A stretch of DNA of 41,252 nucleotides from CALJFL01 sp039964455 (GTDB lineage: Bacteria; Pseudomonadota; Gammaproteobacteria; Pseudomonadales; Halieaceae): positions 1-41,252 of the forward strand of contig JBDVXK010000002.1 of assembly GCA_039964455.1 (NCBI GenBank), given 5' to 3'. A program made the translations under genes and the position numbers. Of the stretch, positions 25,510-33,018 are shown piece after piece. The notes under the pieces were generated by a model, which searched no databases, was not told where the DNA came from, and saw only the letters and a list, made by a program, of their open reading frames with translations. Position 1 is the stretch's first letter; the number at the start of each line of letters is the position of its first letter.

Positions 25510-25709
25510 ACCGTTCCTCCCAGGACCGTTTCCAGTCTCCAATACCCGCCACTGGAAAGTCCAGCACAGATTTCCCGAATCACACCAACAACTAAATGCG
25601 TGCTGTGATTAACTTTGCGTTAAAATGCAGTGCCAGCGGTGAAGCCAATGCAGTGTTTCATCGATGTAAAATTTGTTCTTACCAACGTAGTCAGGAGCAC
25701 GCAGTCAGC

Positions 25710-26690
25710 GTGAAGGCAATAAACCGCAAGTTTTCCATTGCGCCAATGATGGACTGGAGTGATCACCACTGCCGCTACTTCTGGCGCCTGCTCAGTAGGC
25801 AGGCCCTGCTGTATACCGAAATGGTGACTACCGGCGCCTTGATTCATGGTGATCGAGAGCGCTTTCTGCACTTCAATCCCGAAGAGCATCCCGTTGCCCT
25901 GCAGCTGGGCGGCAGTGACCCCAAGGATCTGGCCCAGTGCGCCAGGTGGGCACAGGAATGGGGTTACGATGAGGTAAACCTCAACTGCGGCTGTCCATCC
26001 GACCGGGTTCAGTCTGGCACCTTCGGCGCCTGCCTGATGGCCAAGCCTTTACTGGTAGCTGACGGCATAAAGGCAATGCGCGATGTCTGCGATATTCCTG
26101 TGACCGTAAAGCACAGGATAGGCATCGATGACATGGAAACATACCAGGAGCTGGTTGATTTCATCGGGCCCATTGCCGACGCGGGCTGTCGTGTTTTTGT
26201 CGTTCACGCGCGCAAGGCCTGGCTACAGGGTCTCTCCCCCAAGCAGAACCGGGAAGTACCGCCGCTGAACTACCCCTGGGTCTACCAATTAAAACGCGAT
26301 TTCCCTTCACTGACTTTTGTCATCAACGGAGGCATACAGAGTCTGGAAGAATGCGAAACGCATCTGGCACACGTAGACGGCGTTATGATTGGCCGTGAGG
26401 CCTACCAGAACCCGTGGATGCTCGCTGAGGTAGACAGCCGTCTGTTTGGCGAAACGAATCCCGCGAGTGGCCGGGAGCAGGTGATGGACAAACTGATACC
26501 CTATGTCAGCAAGCAGCTGGCGGCGGGCAGTCAGCTAAACCATATTACCCGACATATCCTGGGCCTATACCGGGGCGTACCGGGAGCGCGACAATTTCGT
26601 CGCTACTTGAGCGAGAATGCCTACAAGAAAGACGCCGGAGTCGATGTACTTACCCGTGCTTATAGCGAGGTTATCGAACAACCTGCCTAG
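25710..26690 (+). CDS. dusA: tRNA-dihydrouridine(20/20a) synthase DusA
   Basis: The open frame begins with an ATG at 25596, but homology starts at KFSIAPMMDWSDHHCRYF, and the GTG at 25710-25712 with AGGAG upstream gives 326 aa, the usual size; this start is chosen with moderate confidence. A TAAAAT box at 25621-25626, if it is the -10, would also exclude the upstream ATG. The flavin-binding TIM barrel has NCGCPSDRVQSGTFGACLM with the catalytic Cys (about residue 95) and the C-terminal helical tRNA-binding domain LNHITRHILGLYRGVPGARQFRRYLS. It reduces uridines in the D-loop of tRNAs using NADPH and FMN. Confidence 0.93.
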   Translation: MKAINRKFSIAPMMDWSDHHCRYFWRLLSRQALLYTEMVTTGALIHGDRERFLHFNPEEHPVALQLGGSDPKDLAQCARWAQEWGYDEVNLNCGCPSDRVQSGTFGACLMAKPLLVADGIKAMRDVCDIPVTVKHRIGIDDMETYQELVDFIGPIADAGCRVFVVHARKAWLQGLSPKQNREVPPLNYPWVYQLKRDFPSLTFVINGGIQSLEECETHLAHVDGVMIGREAYQNPWMLAEVDSRLFGETNPASGREQVMDKLIPYVSKQLAAGSQLNHITRHILGLYRGVPGARQFRRYLSENAYKKDAGVDVLTRAYSEVIEQPA

Positions 26691-26709
26691 GCAGCTTCCC
26701 CTGCGTTTC

Positions 26710-26718
26710 TGGTATACT
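26710..26718 (+). promoter_or_regulatory. Extended -10 promoter of talB
   Basis: TGG-TATACT fits the extended -10 pattern TG-N-TATAAT; no good -35 is seen. The start would be near 26725, giving a leader of about 140 bases before the talB ATG. Confidence 0.5.
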
Positions 26719-26863
26719 GGATTTTTGCGGTTTTCCTTCAAAACATCTTCTGTGCAGGCATTATGCGGTGCTTCGCAGATGTAATACGCAGCCTCAATCG
26801 CAGTAAAACAGATGGCTACTAGTTAGTACTTCGGAAAACCCGGTGACCAAAGGACACGCTTAG

Positions 26864-27814
26864 ATGAACAAGCTGGATCAGCTCAGGAACTTTACGGATG
26901 TCGTTGCCGATACGGGCGATATAGAGGCGATAAAGCGCTTCAGCCCGCAGGATGCCACAACCAACCCTTCTCTATTACTGAAGGCCGCCGCTCTGCCCCA
27001 CTACGCTGAGCTTCTGGACAAAGCGCGCGCCTGGGCGAGTGCACAGGGAGGCTCAACGACAGAGCAGTTGGCCAACTCCTGCGACCGGTTTGCTGTTGAT
27101 GTGGGCAGAGAGATATTGGAAATTATCCCAGGCAGGATATCCACCGAGGTAGATGCGCGCTTGTCTTTTAATACCTCAGCTACCATCTCTCGCGCCCGTA
27201 AGCTTATTGACATGTACGAAGATGCGGGTATCAATCGACAGCGGATCCTGATCAAAACAGCTGCCACCTGGGAGGGCATCCGGGCTGCCGAGCAGCTGGA
27301 AAAAGATGGCATCAATTGCAATCTCACCCTGCTTTTCGGCTTCAGCCAGGCCGCTGCCTGCGCAGACGCAGGTGTATTCCTGATTTCACCTTTCGTGGGC
27401 CGCATTCTCGATTGGTATAAGGCCAATACCGAGTTGATTATAGAGCAGCCTCAAGATGACCCCGGCGTTCAGTCTGTTGCGCGCATCTACAATTACTACA
27501 AACAGCACGACTACAAAACTGTCGTGATGGGCGCCAGCTTTCGCAATACAGGTGAAATTGAAGCGCTGGCAGGATGTGACAGGCTGACCATCAGTCCCGC
27601 ATTGATGGAAGCCCTGTCCGACGATGAAGGACAGTTGCCGCGCCAGCTCAACCCTGACAACGCCGCCTCAGAAGACAGCAAACACTCTCCTGGCGAATCC
27701 GAGTTTCGCTACGAACTGAATGATGATGCGATGGCCACAGAAAAACTCGCCGAGGGCATTCGGAATTTCGTTATTGACCAGATTAAACTCGAACAGTTGA
27801 TTAGTGCGCGATGA
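26864..27814 (+). CDS. talB: Transaldolase
   Basis: 316 aa, usual length, with AAGGA upstream. Motifs DATTNPSLLLKA (30-41), STEVDARLSFN (93-103) and ILIKTAATWEG with Schiff-base Lys K131 are intact. It transfers a dihydroxyacetone unit between sugar phosphates in the non-oxidative pentose phosphate pathway, in the cytosol. A TerB-like gene overlaps its stop by four bases (ATGA). Confidence 0.97.
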   Translation: MNKLDQLRNFTDVVADTGDIEAIKRFSPQDATTNPSLLLKAAALPHYAELLDKARAWASAQGGSTTEQLANSCDRFAVDVGREILEIIPGRISTEVDARLSFNTSATISRARKLIDMYEDAGINRQRILIKTAATWEGIRAAEQLEKDGINCNLTLLFGFSQAAACADAGVFLISPFVGRILDWYKANTELIIEQPQDDPGVQSVARIYNYYKQHDYKTVVMGASFRNTGEIEALAGCDRLTISPALMEALSDDEGQLPRQLNPDNAASEDSKHSPGESEFRYELNDDAMATEKLAEGIRNFVIDQIKLEQLISAR

Positions 27815-28260
27815 TTAAAGCACTGAAGGCGCTGTTTGAAGAACCTGCGCACGAGACCAAGGATGAACGCCAGCATCGACTGCACCTGGCCGCCGCCGCC
27901 TTGCTCATCGAGACTGCCAGAGCAGATTTTACCCAGGGCCAGGAAGAAGAACAGGCTCTGACAAGCCTACTGAGTAGCACTCTGAAGCTGGACTCTAACG
28001 AGGTACAGGCGCTGATCACGCAGGCCACCACGCAAGTGGATGAATCAATCTCATTGTATGAGTTCACCCGCGTTATCAACGATCACTACACCCCGCAGCA
28101 GAAATTACAGCTGATACACGCCATGTGGACTGTGGCTTACGCAGACGGAAATATCGATAAATATGAAGAGCATCTGATCAGGCAGGTTGCGGAGCTAACC
28201 TACGTAGCCCACGAAGACTACATTCGCGCCAAGCTGAGCGCGGGGGAAGAGAACGGCTAG
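27811..28260 (+). CDS. TerB-like tellurite resistance family protein
   Basis: 149 aa. The ATG overlaps the talB stop (ATGA), so translation is coupled. It is an all-helical protein: HLAAAALLIETARADFTQGQEEE followed by a second, similar half AMWTVAYADGNIDKYEEHLIRQVAELTYV. The repeated acidic pattern is that of the TerB/COG4103 domain, which also forms the N-terminal part of some DnaJ-like DjlA proteins. Cellular role unknown; no other tellurite genes are present. It converges with the STAS gene, and the two reading frames overlap by four bases. Confidence 0.85.
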   Translation: MIKALKALFEEPAHETKDERQHRLHLAAAALLIETARADFTQGQEEEQALTSLLSSTLKLDSNEVQALITQATTQVDESISLYEFTRVINDHYTPQQKLQLIHAMWTVAYADGNIDKYEEHLIRQVAELTYVAHEDYIRAKLSAGEENG

Positions 28261-28739
28261 CCGCGCTCCAGTGCGGACATCAAGTCCTGGAAACGCACGC
28301 GGTTATCATCACTGATCCCCATCAGCACCCGATGTGCTTCGATGACCTTCTCCTTAACACCCTCTTCACTGCCCGCAATCACCGGCACCTCGCTGATATC
28401 TTGCGGGTCTGTACACACCTGCTCCCGAATATCGAACAGGCTTTGAAAACCCATGCTTTTGAGAAGCCGGTTAATACCGCTATCACAGGAGTATATCGCC
28501 GGCTTGAATCCGAAGGTGGCTTTCACCTTCAGTGCCAGCTTGGCCAATAGCCCCAGGGTTGTGCTGTCGATACCCTCGGCTTCACACAGGTCTACCCAGA
28601 CACTGGCGAAGTCGGGATCTTCAAACATACGCTGGAAGTAATCATCAATGGTGGTACAAAGCGTCAGGCGTACATCACCGACCAGCCTGATTACGTAGGC
28701 TCCGTCGTGGCTCGCTGCCAGTATGCTACCGTCCTGCAT
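28257..28739 (-). CDS. STAS-domain anti-sigma factor antagonist-like protein
   Basis: 160 aa. Residues 1-105 form a STAS domain: GAYVIRLVGDVRL, WVDLCEAEGIDSTTLGLLAKLAL with the phosphorylatable Ser at 59 (D58-S59), then LLKSMGFQSLFDI. The C-terminal 50 residues are a helical extension. Such proteins are switched by a Ser kinase and PP2C phosphatase and bind an anti-sigma partner when unphosphorylated. The phosphatase gene lies directly upstream, two bases away, an arrangement similar to HsbR-HsbA of Pseudomonas. No kinase is encoded nearby. Confidence 0.9.
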   Translation of the reverse strand: MQDGSILAASHDGAYVIRLVGDVRLTLCTTIDDYFQRMFEDPDFASVWVDLCEAEGIDSTTLGLLAKLALKVKATFGFKPAIYSCDSGINRLLKSMGFQSLFDIREQVCTDPQDISEVPVIAGSEEGVKEKVIEAHRVLMGISDDNRVRFQDLMSALERG

Positions 28740-28741
28740 GG

Positions 28742-29923
28742 TCAGCCTCGCTTGCTCACAAACAGGGCTGCAATATCATCGGGGGCTGTCTCCACTGTGT
28801 CCAATCCCAGACGGGTGACCAGCTCCTCAGGTGAATCTGCTGTTTGCTCGAACACATTGAGAAAGTATTTCTCTTTCTCGATCAGGTTTTTAGGGGGCAA
28901 AATTTCCAGAATGCCATCGGAGAAAAGCGCCAGCATGAAGCTCTCCGGCAGGTCTATCAGGTGCTCCTCATAGTGAGCATCCGCCATCAGTCCAACCGCG
29001 GGACCCTCACCGCGAAGATAGCGCGCACCACTGCCAGACACCAACACCGGTTGCGGTAGATGGCCTGCAACACTGTAGCGCAGGGTGTTTTTCGCCATAT
29101 CCAAGGTACCAACCACCATCGTGGCGAACTTACCCACCTCCAGGTCCAGCAACTCATCATTGGCGTTTTTCAACATTTCGATAGGGCTGATAACGCTATC
29201 GTCATTGCGCCGCAGATAGTCCGAGCGCTTGCGCGCAAACAGATTCTTCAATAGAACGGTTGCAAAAGCAGACGAACTGCCGTGGCCAGAGACATCGGCC
29301 ATGAAGAAGGTGACGTAGTTGTCGCCTATGGTGAAATAGTCGGTGAAATCGCCGCTGAGATACAGCGACGGTATAACGGTGTGACTGAATACGAAATCGT
29401 TCAACACTAATGGCGAGACAGGCAACATACGCATCTGCACCTGGCGACCCGCTTGCTGGTCCTGTTCCAGCATTTTGATCGTACCGCGCAATTCGGCGTT
29501 GGCCGCCTCCACCCGCTTGCGAGAGTCCTGTAAATCACGGCGTAATTGTCGCTGACGAACGCAGCGCTCTATAGACTTGACCAGAGCATCCAGGTCCTCG
29601 ACGGGGCGTACAAAGAAATCATTCGCACCAAGCCGCAGCGCAGTCATCATGCGCTCCGCATCCATCTCGTCGCTGAACATTATCGCCGGCACCTGCACGT
29701 CCATTTCGCGCAGGGTGCGGCGCGCCTCACCCCACGAAACGCCCTTTAAATCGAGCTCGCAGAGAATGACATCGAGGTCACTATTGGTACCCAGGGAGTA
29801 ATTGGAGTTATTGACGTCGGTTACGACTTCAGCCTCATAGCCAGCCGAGGCTACCTGCGCGGCCAGTTGCTGTGCGCGCTCGGGATCATCATCAATAACA
29901 AGGACTTTGCCGTTAGCGGTCAT
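28742..29923 (-). CDS. Receiver domain-PP2C (SpoIIE/RsbU-type) serine phosphatase
   Basis: 393 aa. Residues 6-125 are a receiver domain, 128-160 a coiled-coil linker (RKRVEAANAELRGTIKMLEQ), and 165-391 a PP2C phosphatase with SGDFTDYF (190-197), MADVSGHG (208-215), LFSDGILE (333-340) and DDIAALFV (382-389), all metal-binding acids kept. The receiver keeps the acidic pocket (D11-D13) and S84, but the phospho-acceptor Asp is replaced by Glu (E56 in VILCELDLKG) and the conserved Lys by Arg (R106). It may thus be locked in an active-like state or controlled by something other than a histidine kinase. It should dephosphorylate the STAS protein encoded next to it. Confidence 0.93.
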   Translation of the reverse strand: MTANGKVLVIDDDPERAQQLAAQVASAGYEAEVVTDVNNSNYSLGTNSDLDVILCELDLKGVSWGEARRTLREMDVQVPAIMFSDEMDAERMMTALRLGANDFFVRPVEDLDALVKSIERCVRQRQLRRDLQDSRKRVEAANAELRGTIKMLEQDQQAGRQVQMRMLPVSPLVLNDFVFSHTVIPSLYLSGDFTDYFTIGDNYVTFFMADVSGHGSSSAFATVLLKNLFARKRSDYLRRNDDSVISPIEMLKNANDELLDLEVGKFATMVVGTLDMAKNTLRYSVAGHLPQPVLVSGSGARYLRGEGPAVGLMADAHYEEHLIDLPESFMLALFSDGILEILPPKNLIEKEKYFLNVFEQTADSPEELVTRLGLDTVETAPDDIAALFVSKRG

Positions 29924-30065
29924 TGCCTACAGCTTTATAGCGGATTCGCTCGAGACAGTACGCCTATCAACCCTGCCGGGCAACAGTTTGAGCACAGCTT
30001 TGGGCAGGATTTCACAGATTTGATAGCGGATTAATGGCTTGCTGGTACCAGAGTGGGCAATAGGC
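29924..30065. other. Intergenic region between the PP2C phosphatase and mlaA genes
   Basis: 142 bases. It contains two direct copies of atagcggatt (about 29937-29946 and 30022-30031) and, on the minus strand, a weak promoter-like pair TTGCCC-N17-TACTGT that could serve the phosphatase-STAS operon. No terminator with a T run is seen after mlaA. Confidence 0.3.
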
Positions 30066-30785
30066 TCAGAATTCTTCGCCCCACTCCTCATCAAAGTCGG
30101 AAAAACTATCGTCTACAACACCATCGTTGACGAAATATTCGCGCTGCTGAAGGTAAGCATCGCGGACAAAAATATAGCGATCACCGCTCATCAGCTCTTC
30201 TGCATCGAGCAGTCGAGCGCGACCATCGATCAGCTCCAAACCCCAGATCGAGTTACGCAGTGGCACATTGTCGATATAGGTTGGCACCGAGGTATAGGTA
30301 TCGACAATCGTGCCAGTGCCGCTACGGAAGGTTCTGGGGCCAAACAGCGGCACCATCACATAGGGCCCGGGCGGTACGCCCCAGATCGCCAGCGTGTGTC
30401 CAAAGTCGGTACGATAAGGCCTGATGCCCAGCGGGGTAGCAACATCGAACAAACCCAACACGCCCAGCGTGGAGTTGACCAGAAAACGCCCTCCCCCTTG
30501 CGCTGCACCCTCAAATCGCCCTTGCAGGACGGCATTAAGCCCTGAGTTAAAGTCGTATAGGTTGGCGAAGAAATTACCAACCCCACGCTTGGCTGGTGTT
30601 GGCATGACGAAATCGTAGCCCTGCGCTACAGGCCGCAACAGAAATCGATCGAGAGTGTCATTAAGTGCGAACAGGGGACGGTTAAGCTTCTCCAGTGGGT
30701 CTGGATCAATGGTCTGCTCCTGCGCCGTCAGTGGTGACAGCGGCAGTAGTAACAGCAGTGGCAATAGATATCGGGCTAGCGTCAT
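30066..30785 (-). CDS. mlaA: MlaA/VacJ family outer membrane lipid-asymmetry protein, without lipobox
   Basis: 239 aa. MlaA family pattern: DPLEKLNRPLFALNDTLDRFLLRPVAQGYDFVMP, GVGNFFANLYDFNSGLNAVLQG, GRFLVNSTLGVLGLFDVATPLGI, FGHTLAIWGVPPGPYVMVPLFGP. MlaA works with porins and MlaC to take misplaced phospholipids out of the outer leaflet. Canonical MlaA is a lipoprotein; here the signal peptide ends PLSPLTAQ and the protein has no Cys at all, so it cannot be lipidated. The acidic C-terminal tail (DSFSDFDEEWGEEF) is also notable. It lies 90 bases downstream of the hvfC-like gene on the same strand and may be co-transcribed. Confidence 0.93.
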   Translation of the reverse strand: MTLARYLLPLLLLLPLSPLTAQEQTIDPDPLEKLNRPLFALNDTLDRFLLRPVAQGYDFVMPTPAKRGVGNFFANLYDFNSGLNAVLQGRFEGAAQGGGRFLVNSTLGVLGLFDVATPLGIRPYRTDFGHTLAIWGVPPGPYVMVPLFGPRTFRSGTGTIVDTYTSVPTYIDNVPLRNSIWGLELIDGRARLLDAEELMSGDRYIFVRDAYLQQREYFVNDGVVDDSFSDFDEEWGEEF

Positions 30786-30875
30786 GCAGACCAGGTTCGT
30801 ATTCAGAAGGAGGAATGTTACGCGCCAGCGCGACGCCGGGCAATAGTTTGTGAGACCTTCAGGCGCTTGGTTCGA

Positions 30876-31625
30876 CTAGTTGGCGTCACTCACCAATGCT
30901 ACGCCCAGACTCTGGAACTGGTTCAGCTGCTGTGCGCCGAAATCCAGTATCGCATCGACCGTCATGCCCATTTCCTCGGCCAATCGGGTTAGGATCACAC
31001 GTCCCGTTTCATGCTGGTTATCGCGAATAAGCTCTGCCAGGCGCGCTGTGGCTGCATTCAACTCCATGAATTTTACTTTGTCCTCGTGGTTGCGATAGAC
31101 CACCAGATAGCTGGGCTCACCCGCTTCCCCTGGCTGCTCGGCGGGCCCTATTCGATGGACGGGGAAGCTGTAGCTGAGAAGCCAGGCCAATGGCGACCAC
31201 GTCACCACACCGTTGAGCACATCGGCATCGGTGAGCGGTGGCAGCTCTTCTTCTGCCACATCAAGCGCCAGTTCTACCCATTCATAGTGCGCCAGCTCTG
31301 TCATAAACGGAGGGTCGCAATCGCGCGGCTCAAAACTCTCGCCCAGGAAACGCAGAAACTCCTGGCTGATTTCAAGGAAATAGGGGCTGTGGCAGCGGTG
31401 GTTATCGATGAAAAGTCGCACCAATTCGTGCCAATCAGGATCATCGTAGAGGCTGCGTAGAACCGGAAAGCCACCACTGATAAAGCCTTCGATATTGTTG
31501 TAGATAAGGTCCTGATAAATTTTCAGCCGGCGCGCCTCAACACCCTCCGGCGCAGGCTCGTTGTGCGGGTTGCGCAAAAATCGCGCCATACCCAGCTGTG
31601 TCTCTCGCAGGGCAGACTCGGCCAT
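30876..31625 (-). CDS. hvfC: HvfC-like RiPP maturation partner (DUF2063)
   Basis: 249 aa. The N-terminal DUF2063 domain is recognisable by LGMARFLRNPHN, RLKIYQDLIYNNIEGFISGGFPVLRSLYDD and ECHSPYFLEISQEFL-like text (here RCHSPYFLEISQEFLRFL); the C-terminal part is winged-helix-like. HvfC-type proteins bind the precursor and hand it to the multinuclear iron enzyme HvfB. Its ATG lies one base after the TGA of the upstream DUF692 gene (TGAGATG), which shows tight coupling. Function is assigned from family and context. Confidence 0.88.
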   Translation of the reverse strand: MAESALRETQLGMARFLRNPHNEPAPEGVEARRLKIYQDLIYNNIEGFISGGFPVLRSLYDDPDWHELVRLFIDNHRCHSPYFLEISQEFLRFLGESFEPRDCDPPFMTELAHYEWVELALDVAEEELPPLTDADVLNGVVTWSPLAWLLSYSFPVHRIGPAEQPGEAGEPSYLVVYRNHEDKVKFMELNAATARLAELIRDNQHETGRVILTRLAEEMGMTVDAILDFGAQQLNQFQSLGVALVSDAN

Positions 31626-31626
31626 C

Positions 31627-32484
31627 TCAGCCCACCGCCTGCGCTTGTTGCTCGCTTTTCTGTTGCGCTGATTGCAGTGCCCTGATCTGCCCTACTTCAG
31701 CCAACAGGTCTGCCAGTGGAGGTAGATTGAAATCGCGCTCCAGCAAGGTCGGCAGCGCACCTACCCGCTTGTACGCCTCTGCCAACAGGTTCCATACCGG
31801 GTCGATAACCCGGGTGCCATGGGTATCCACTTTCAGGTCGTCGGCCTCGTCATAATGGCCAGCTACATGGATATAGCGGGCTCGTTCCAGCGGCAGGGAA
31901 TCAAGAAACAGAAGGGGGTCGTAACGGTGATTGATGCTGTTTACATAAATATTATTTACGTCCAGCAACAACCCACAGTCCGCCTCTTCCAGAACCGCAG
32001 TAATAAATTCAGGTTCGCTCAGATCAGTATGCGTCTGTGCATAATAAGAGGCATTTTCCAGCACCAACGGCTGTCCAATAATATCCTGAACCTGCTTGAT
32101 CCGGTCGGCAACATAGTGGACTGCCTCTTCGGTGAACGGTATTGGCAGCAGGTCGTAAAGGTGGCCATCGGCGGCACAGTAAGTCAGGTGTTCGCTGTAG
32201 AGAGGCGCCCCGATCTCTTGCATCAAGTCGCGTACAGCGCTTACCAACTCGGTATCAATCGGGTCGGGGCCTCCAATATCCAGTGAGAGCCCGTGGAATG
32301 CGATGGGGTAGCGTTCCGCCATCGCGCGAAACTGACGGCCAAAGCGACCGCCAACGCCGATCCAGTTCTCCGGCGCCACTTCCATGAAATCGACCTCTCC
32401 ATGGTCCATAGACGAGAGCGGGCCCAACAGGGCCCGCCTTAGTCCCAGGCCCGCTCCAAGCAGGCCTGGTTGATGATCAGGCAT
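31627..32484 (-). CDS. hvfB: HvfB-like multinuclear iron oxygenase (DUF692)
   Basis: The frame is open to 32496, but the ATG at 32482-32484 overlaps the stop of the precursor gene as TAATG and is chosen (285 aa). DUF692 TIM-barrel features: GAGLGLRRAL, DFMEVAPENWIG, FHGLSLDIGGPDP, LYSEHLTYC, LVLENASYYAQ, LLLDVNNIYVNSINH and YIHVAGHYDEA. These supply the His/Asp/Glu ligands of the iron centre. Relatives (MbnB, TglH, HvfB) oxidise peptidyl Cys; in HvfB they make oxazolone/thioamide copper ligands. The neighbour with EGKCG motifs points to the HvfB type. Confidence 0.93.
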   Translation of the reverse strand: MPDHQPGLLGAGLGLRRALLGPLSSMDHGEVDFMEVAPENWIGVGGRFGRQFRAMAERYPIAFHGLSLDIGGPDPIDTELVSAVRDLMQEIGAPLYSEHLTYCAADGHLYDLLPIPFTEEAVHYVADRIKQVQDIIGQPLVLENASYYAQTHTDLSEPEFITAVLEEADCGLLLDVNNIYVNSINHRYDPLLFLDSLPLERARYIHVAGHYDEADDLKVDTHGTRVIDPVWNLLAEAYKRVGALPTLLERDFNLPPLADLLAEVGQIRALQSAQQKSEQQAQAVG

Positions 32485-32810
32485 TAGCCGCCGCACTTAC
32501 CTTCGCCGCACTTGCCTTCGCCTTCAGACTTCTCGCCTTCGCCGCACTTGCCTTCGCCGTCAGACTTCTCGCCTTCACCGCACTTGCCTTCGCCGCACTT
32601 GCCTTCGCCGTCAGACTTCTCGCCTTCACCGCACTTGCCTTCACCACACTTGCCTTCGCCGTCATGGCTACCGTAGCTGGCCAGGTCGTAACCACCGCTC
32701 AGCTGCTGCGCGGAGAATGGGTTGACCTCAGCTGAAAGCAGCGGAGAGATAGATGTGGCAAGGAATGCTGCGCCAAGTGCAGCTGCCAGAGGTTTCTTAG
32801 ATTGAGCCAT
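32484..32810 (-). CDS. hvfA: HvfA/bufferin-type copper-binding RiPP precursor with seven EGKCG motifs
   Basis: 108 aa; GGGAAA six bases before the ATG. Residues 1-27 are a Sec signal peptide (ends PLLSA), then the family-typical NPFSAQQLSGGYDLAS (30-45). From residue 52 to 107 seven EGKCG motifs occur (Cys at 55, 60, 72, 77, 89, 101 and 106) separated by EGEKSDG or EGEKSEG spacers. In known members the Cys of each EGKCG is converted to an oxazolone/thioamide pair that binds copper, in the periplasm or outside. There are no other cysteines. Stop and hvfB start overlap by one base. Confidence 0.93.
   Translation of the reverse strand: MAQSKKPLAAALGAAFLATSISPLLSAEVNPFSAQQLSGGYDLASYGSHDGEGKCGEGKCGEGEKSDGEGKCGEGKCGEGEKSDGEGKCGEGEKSEGEGKCGEGKCGG
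32490..32657 (-). repeat. Tandem coding repeats of the RiPP core
   Basis: Two copies of a 51-base unit (EGKCG, EGKCG, EGEKSDG), then a 36-base unit (EGKCG, EGEKSEG), then two final 15-base EGKCG units. The DNA copies are almost identical, so motif number can change by slippage or recombination. Confidence 0.9.
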
Positions 32811-33018
32811 GATAGTTTCCCTATAGAAATTCAGATTTTGTATTGCTTCTCGAATTGCCCCGGAGGTAACACCTCATTGGCAGCTTTCGTGATAGCTATG
32901 ACACAGTATCGGTACGGAAGTTTCATACTGCCCGCAGAGGAATTGGTAATATTTCACACTTTTGAAAGCTGTACCATTTTTGTCGCTGAATAAGCGGACA
33001 TCGCCCGGTGTTATTCGG
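32811..33018. other. Intergenic region upstream of the hvfA-like gene
   Basis: 208 bases between hrpA and hvfA. It contains a small hairpin, GAGGT-AAC-ACCTC (32863-32875), and no convincing sigma-70 promoter on the minus strand. An ECF-type or other alternative promoter could lie here, but I cannot identify one. The string agcggaca near 32993 recalls the repeat at 604-613. Confidence 0.4.

Noticed and set aside
32490..32657. Possible CRISPR-like or satellite repeat array
   Set aside because: The repeats are in one coding frame, keep EGKCG motifs, have no unique spacers and follow a signal peptide with the HvfA family pattern.
32477..32695. Low-complexity Lys/Ala/Ser-rich open frame antiparallel in register to the RiPP core
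   Set aside because: It is another frame of the same repeats on the same strand, with no ribosome binding site; the hvfA frame explains the sequence.
31627..32810. Methanobactin (MbnA/MbnB) cluster
   Set aside because: The DUF692 enzyme fits, but the precursor is a 108-residue Sec-exported EGKCG repeat protein, unlike short MbnA leader peptides, and no MbnC-type or MbnT gene is beside it.
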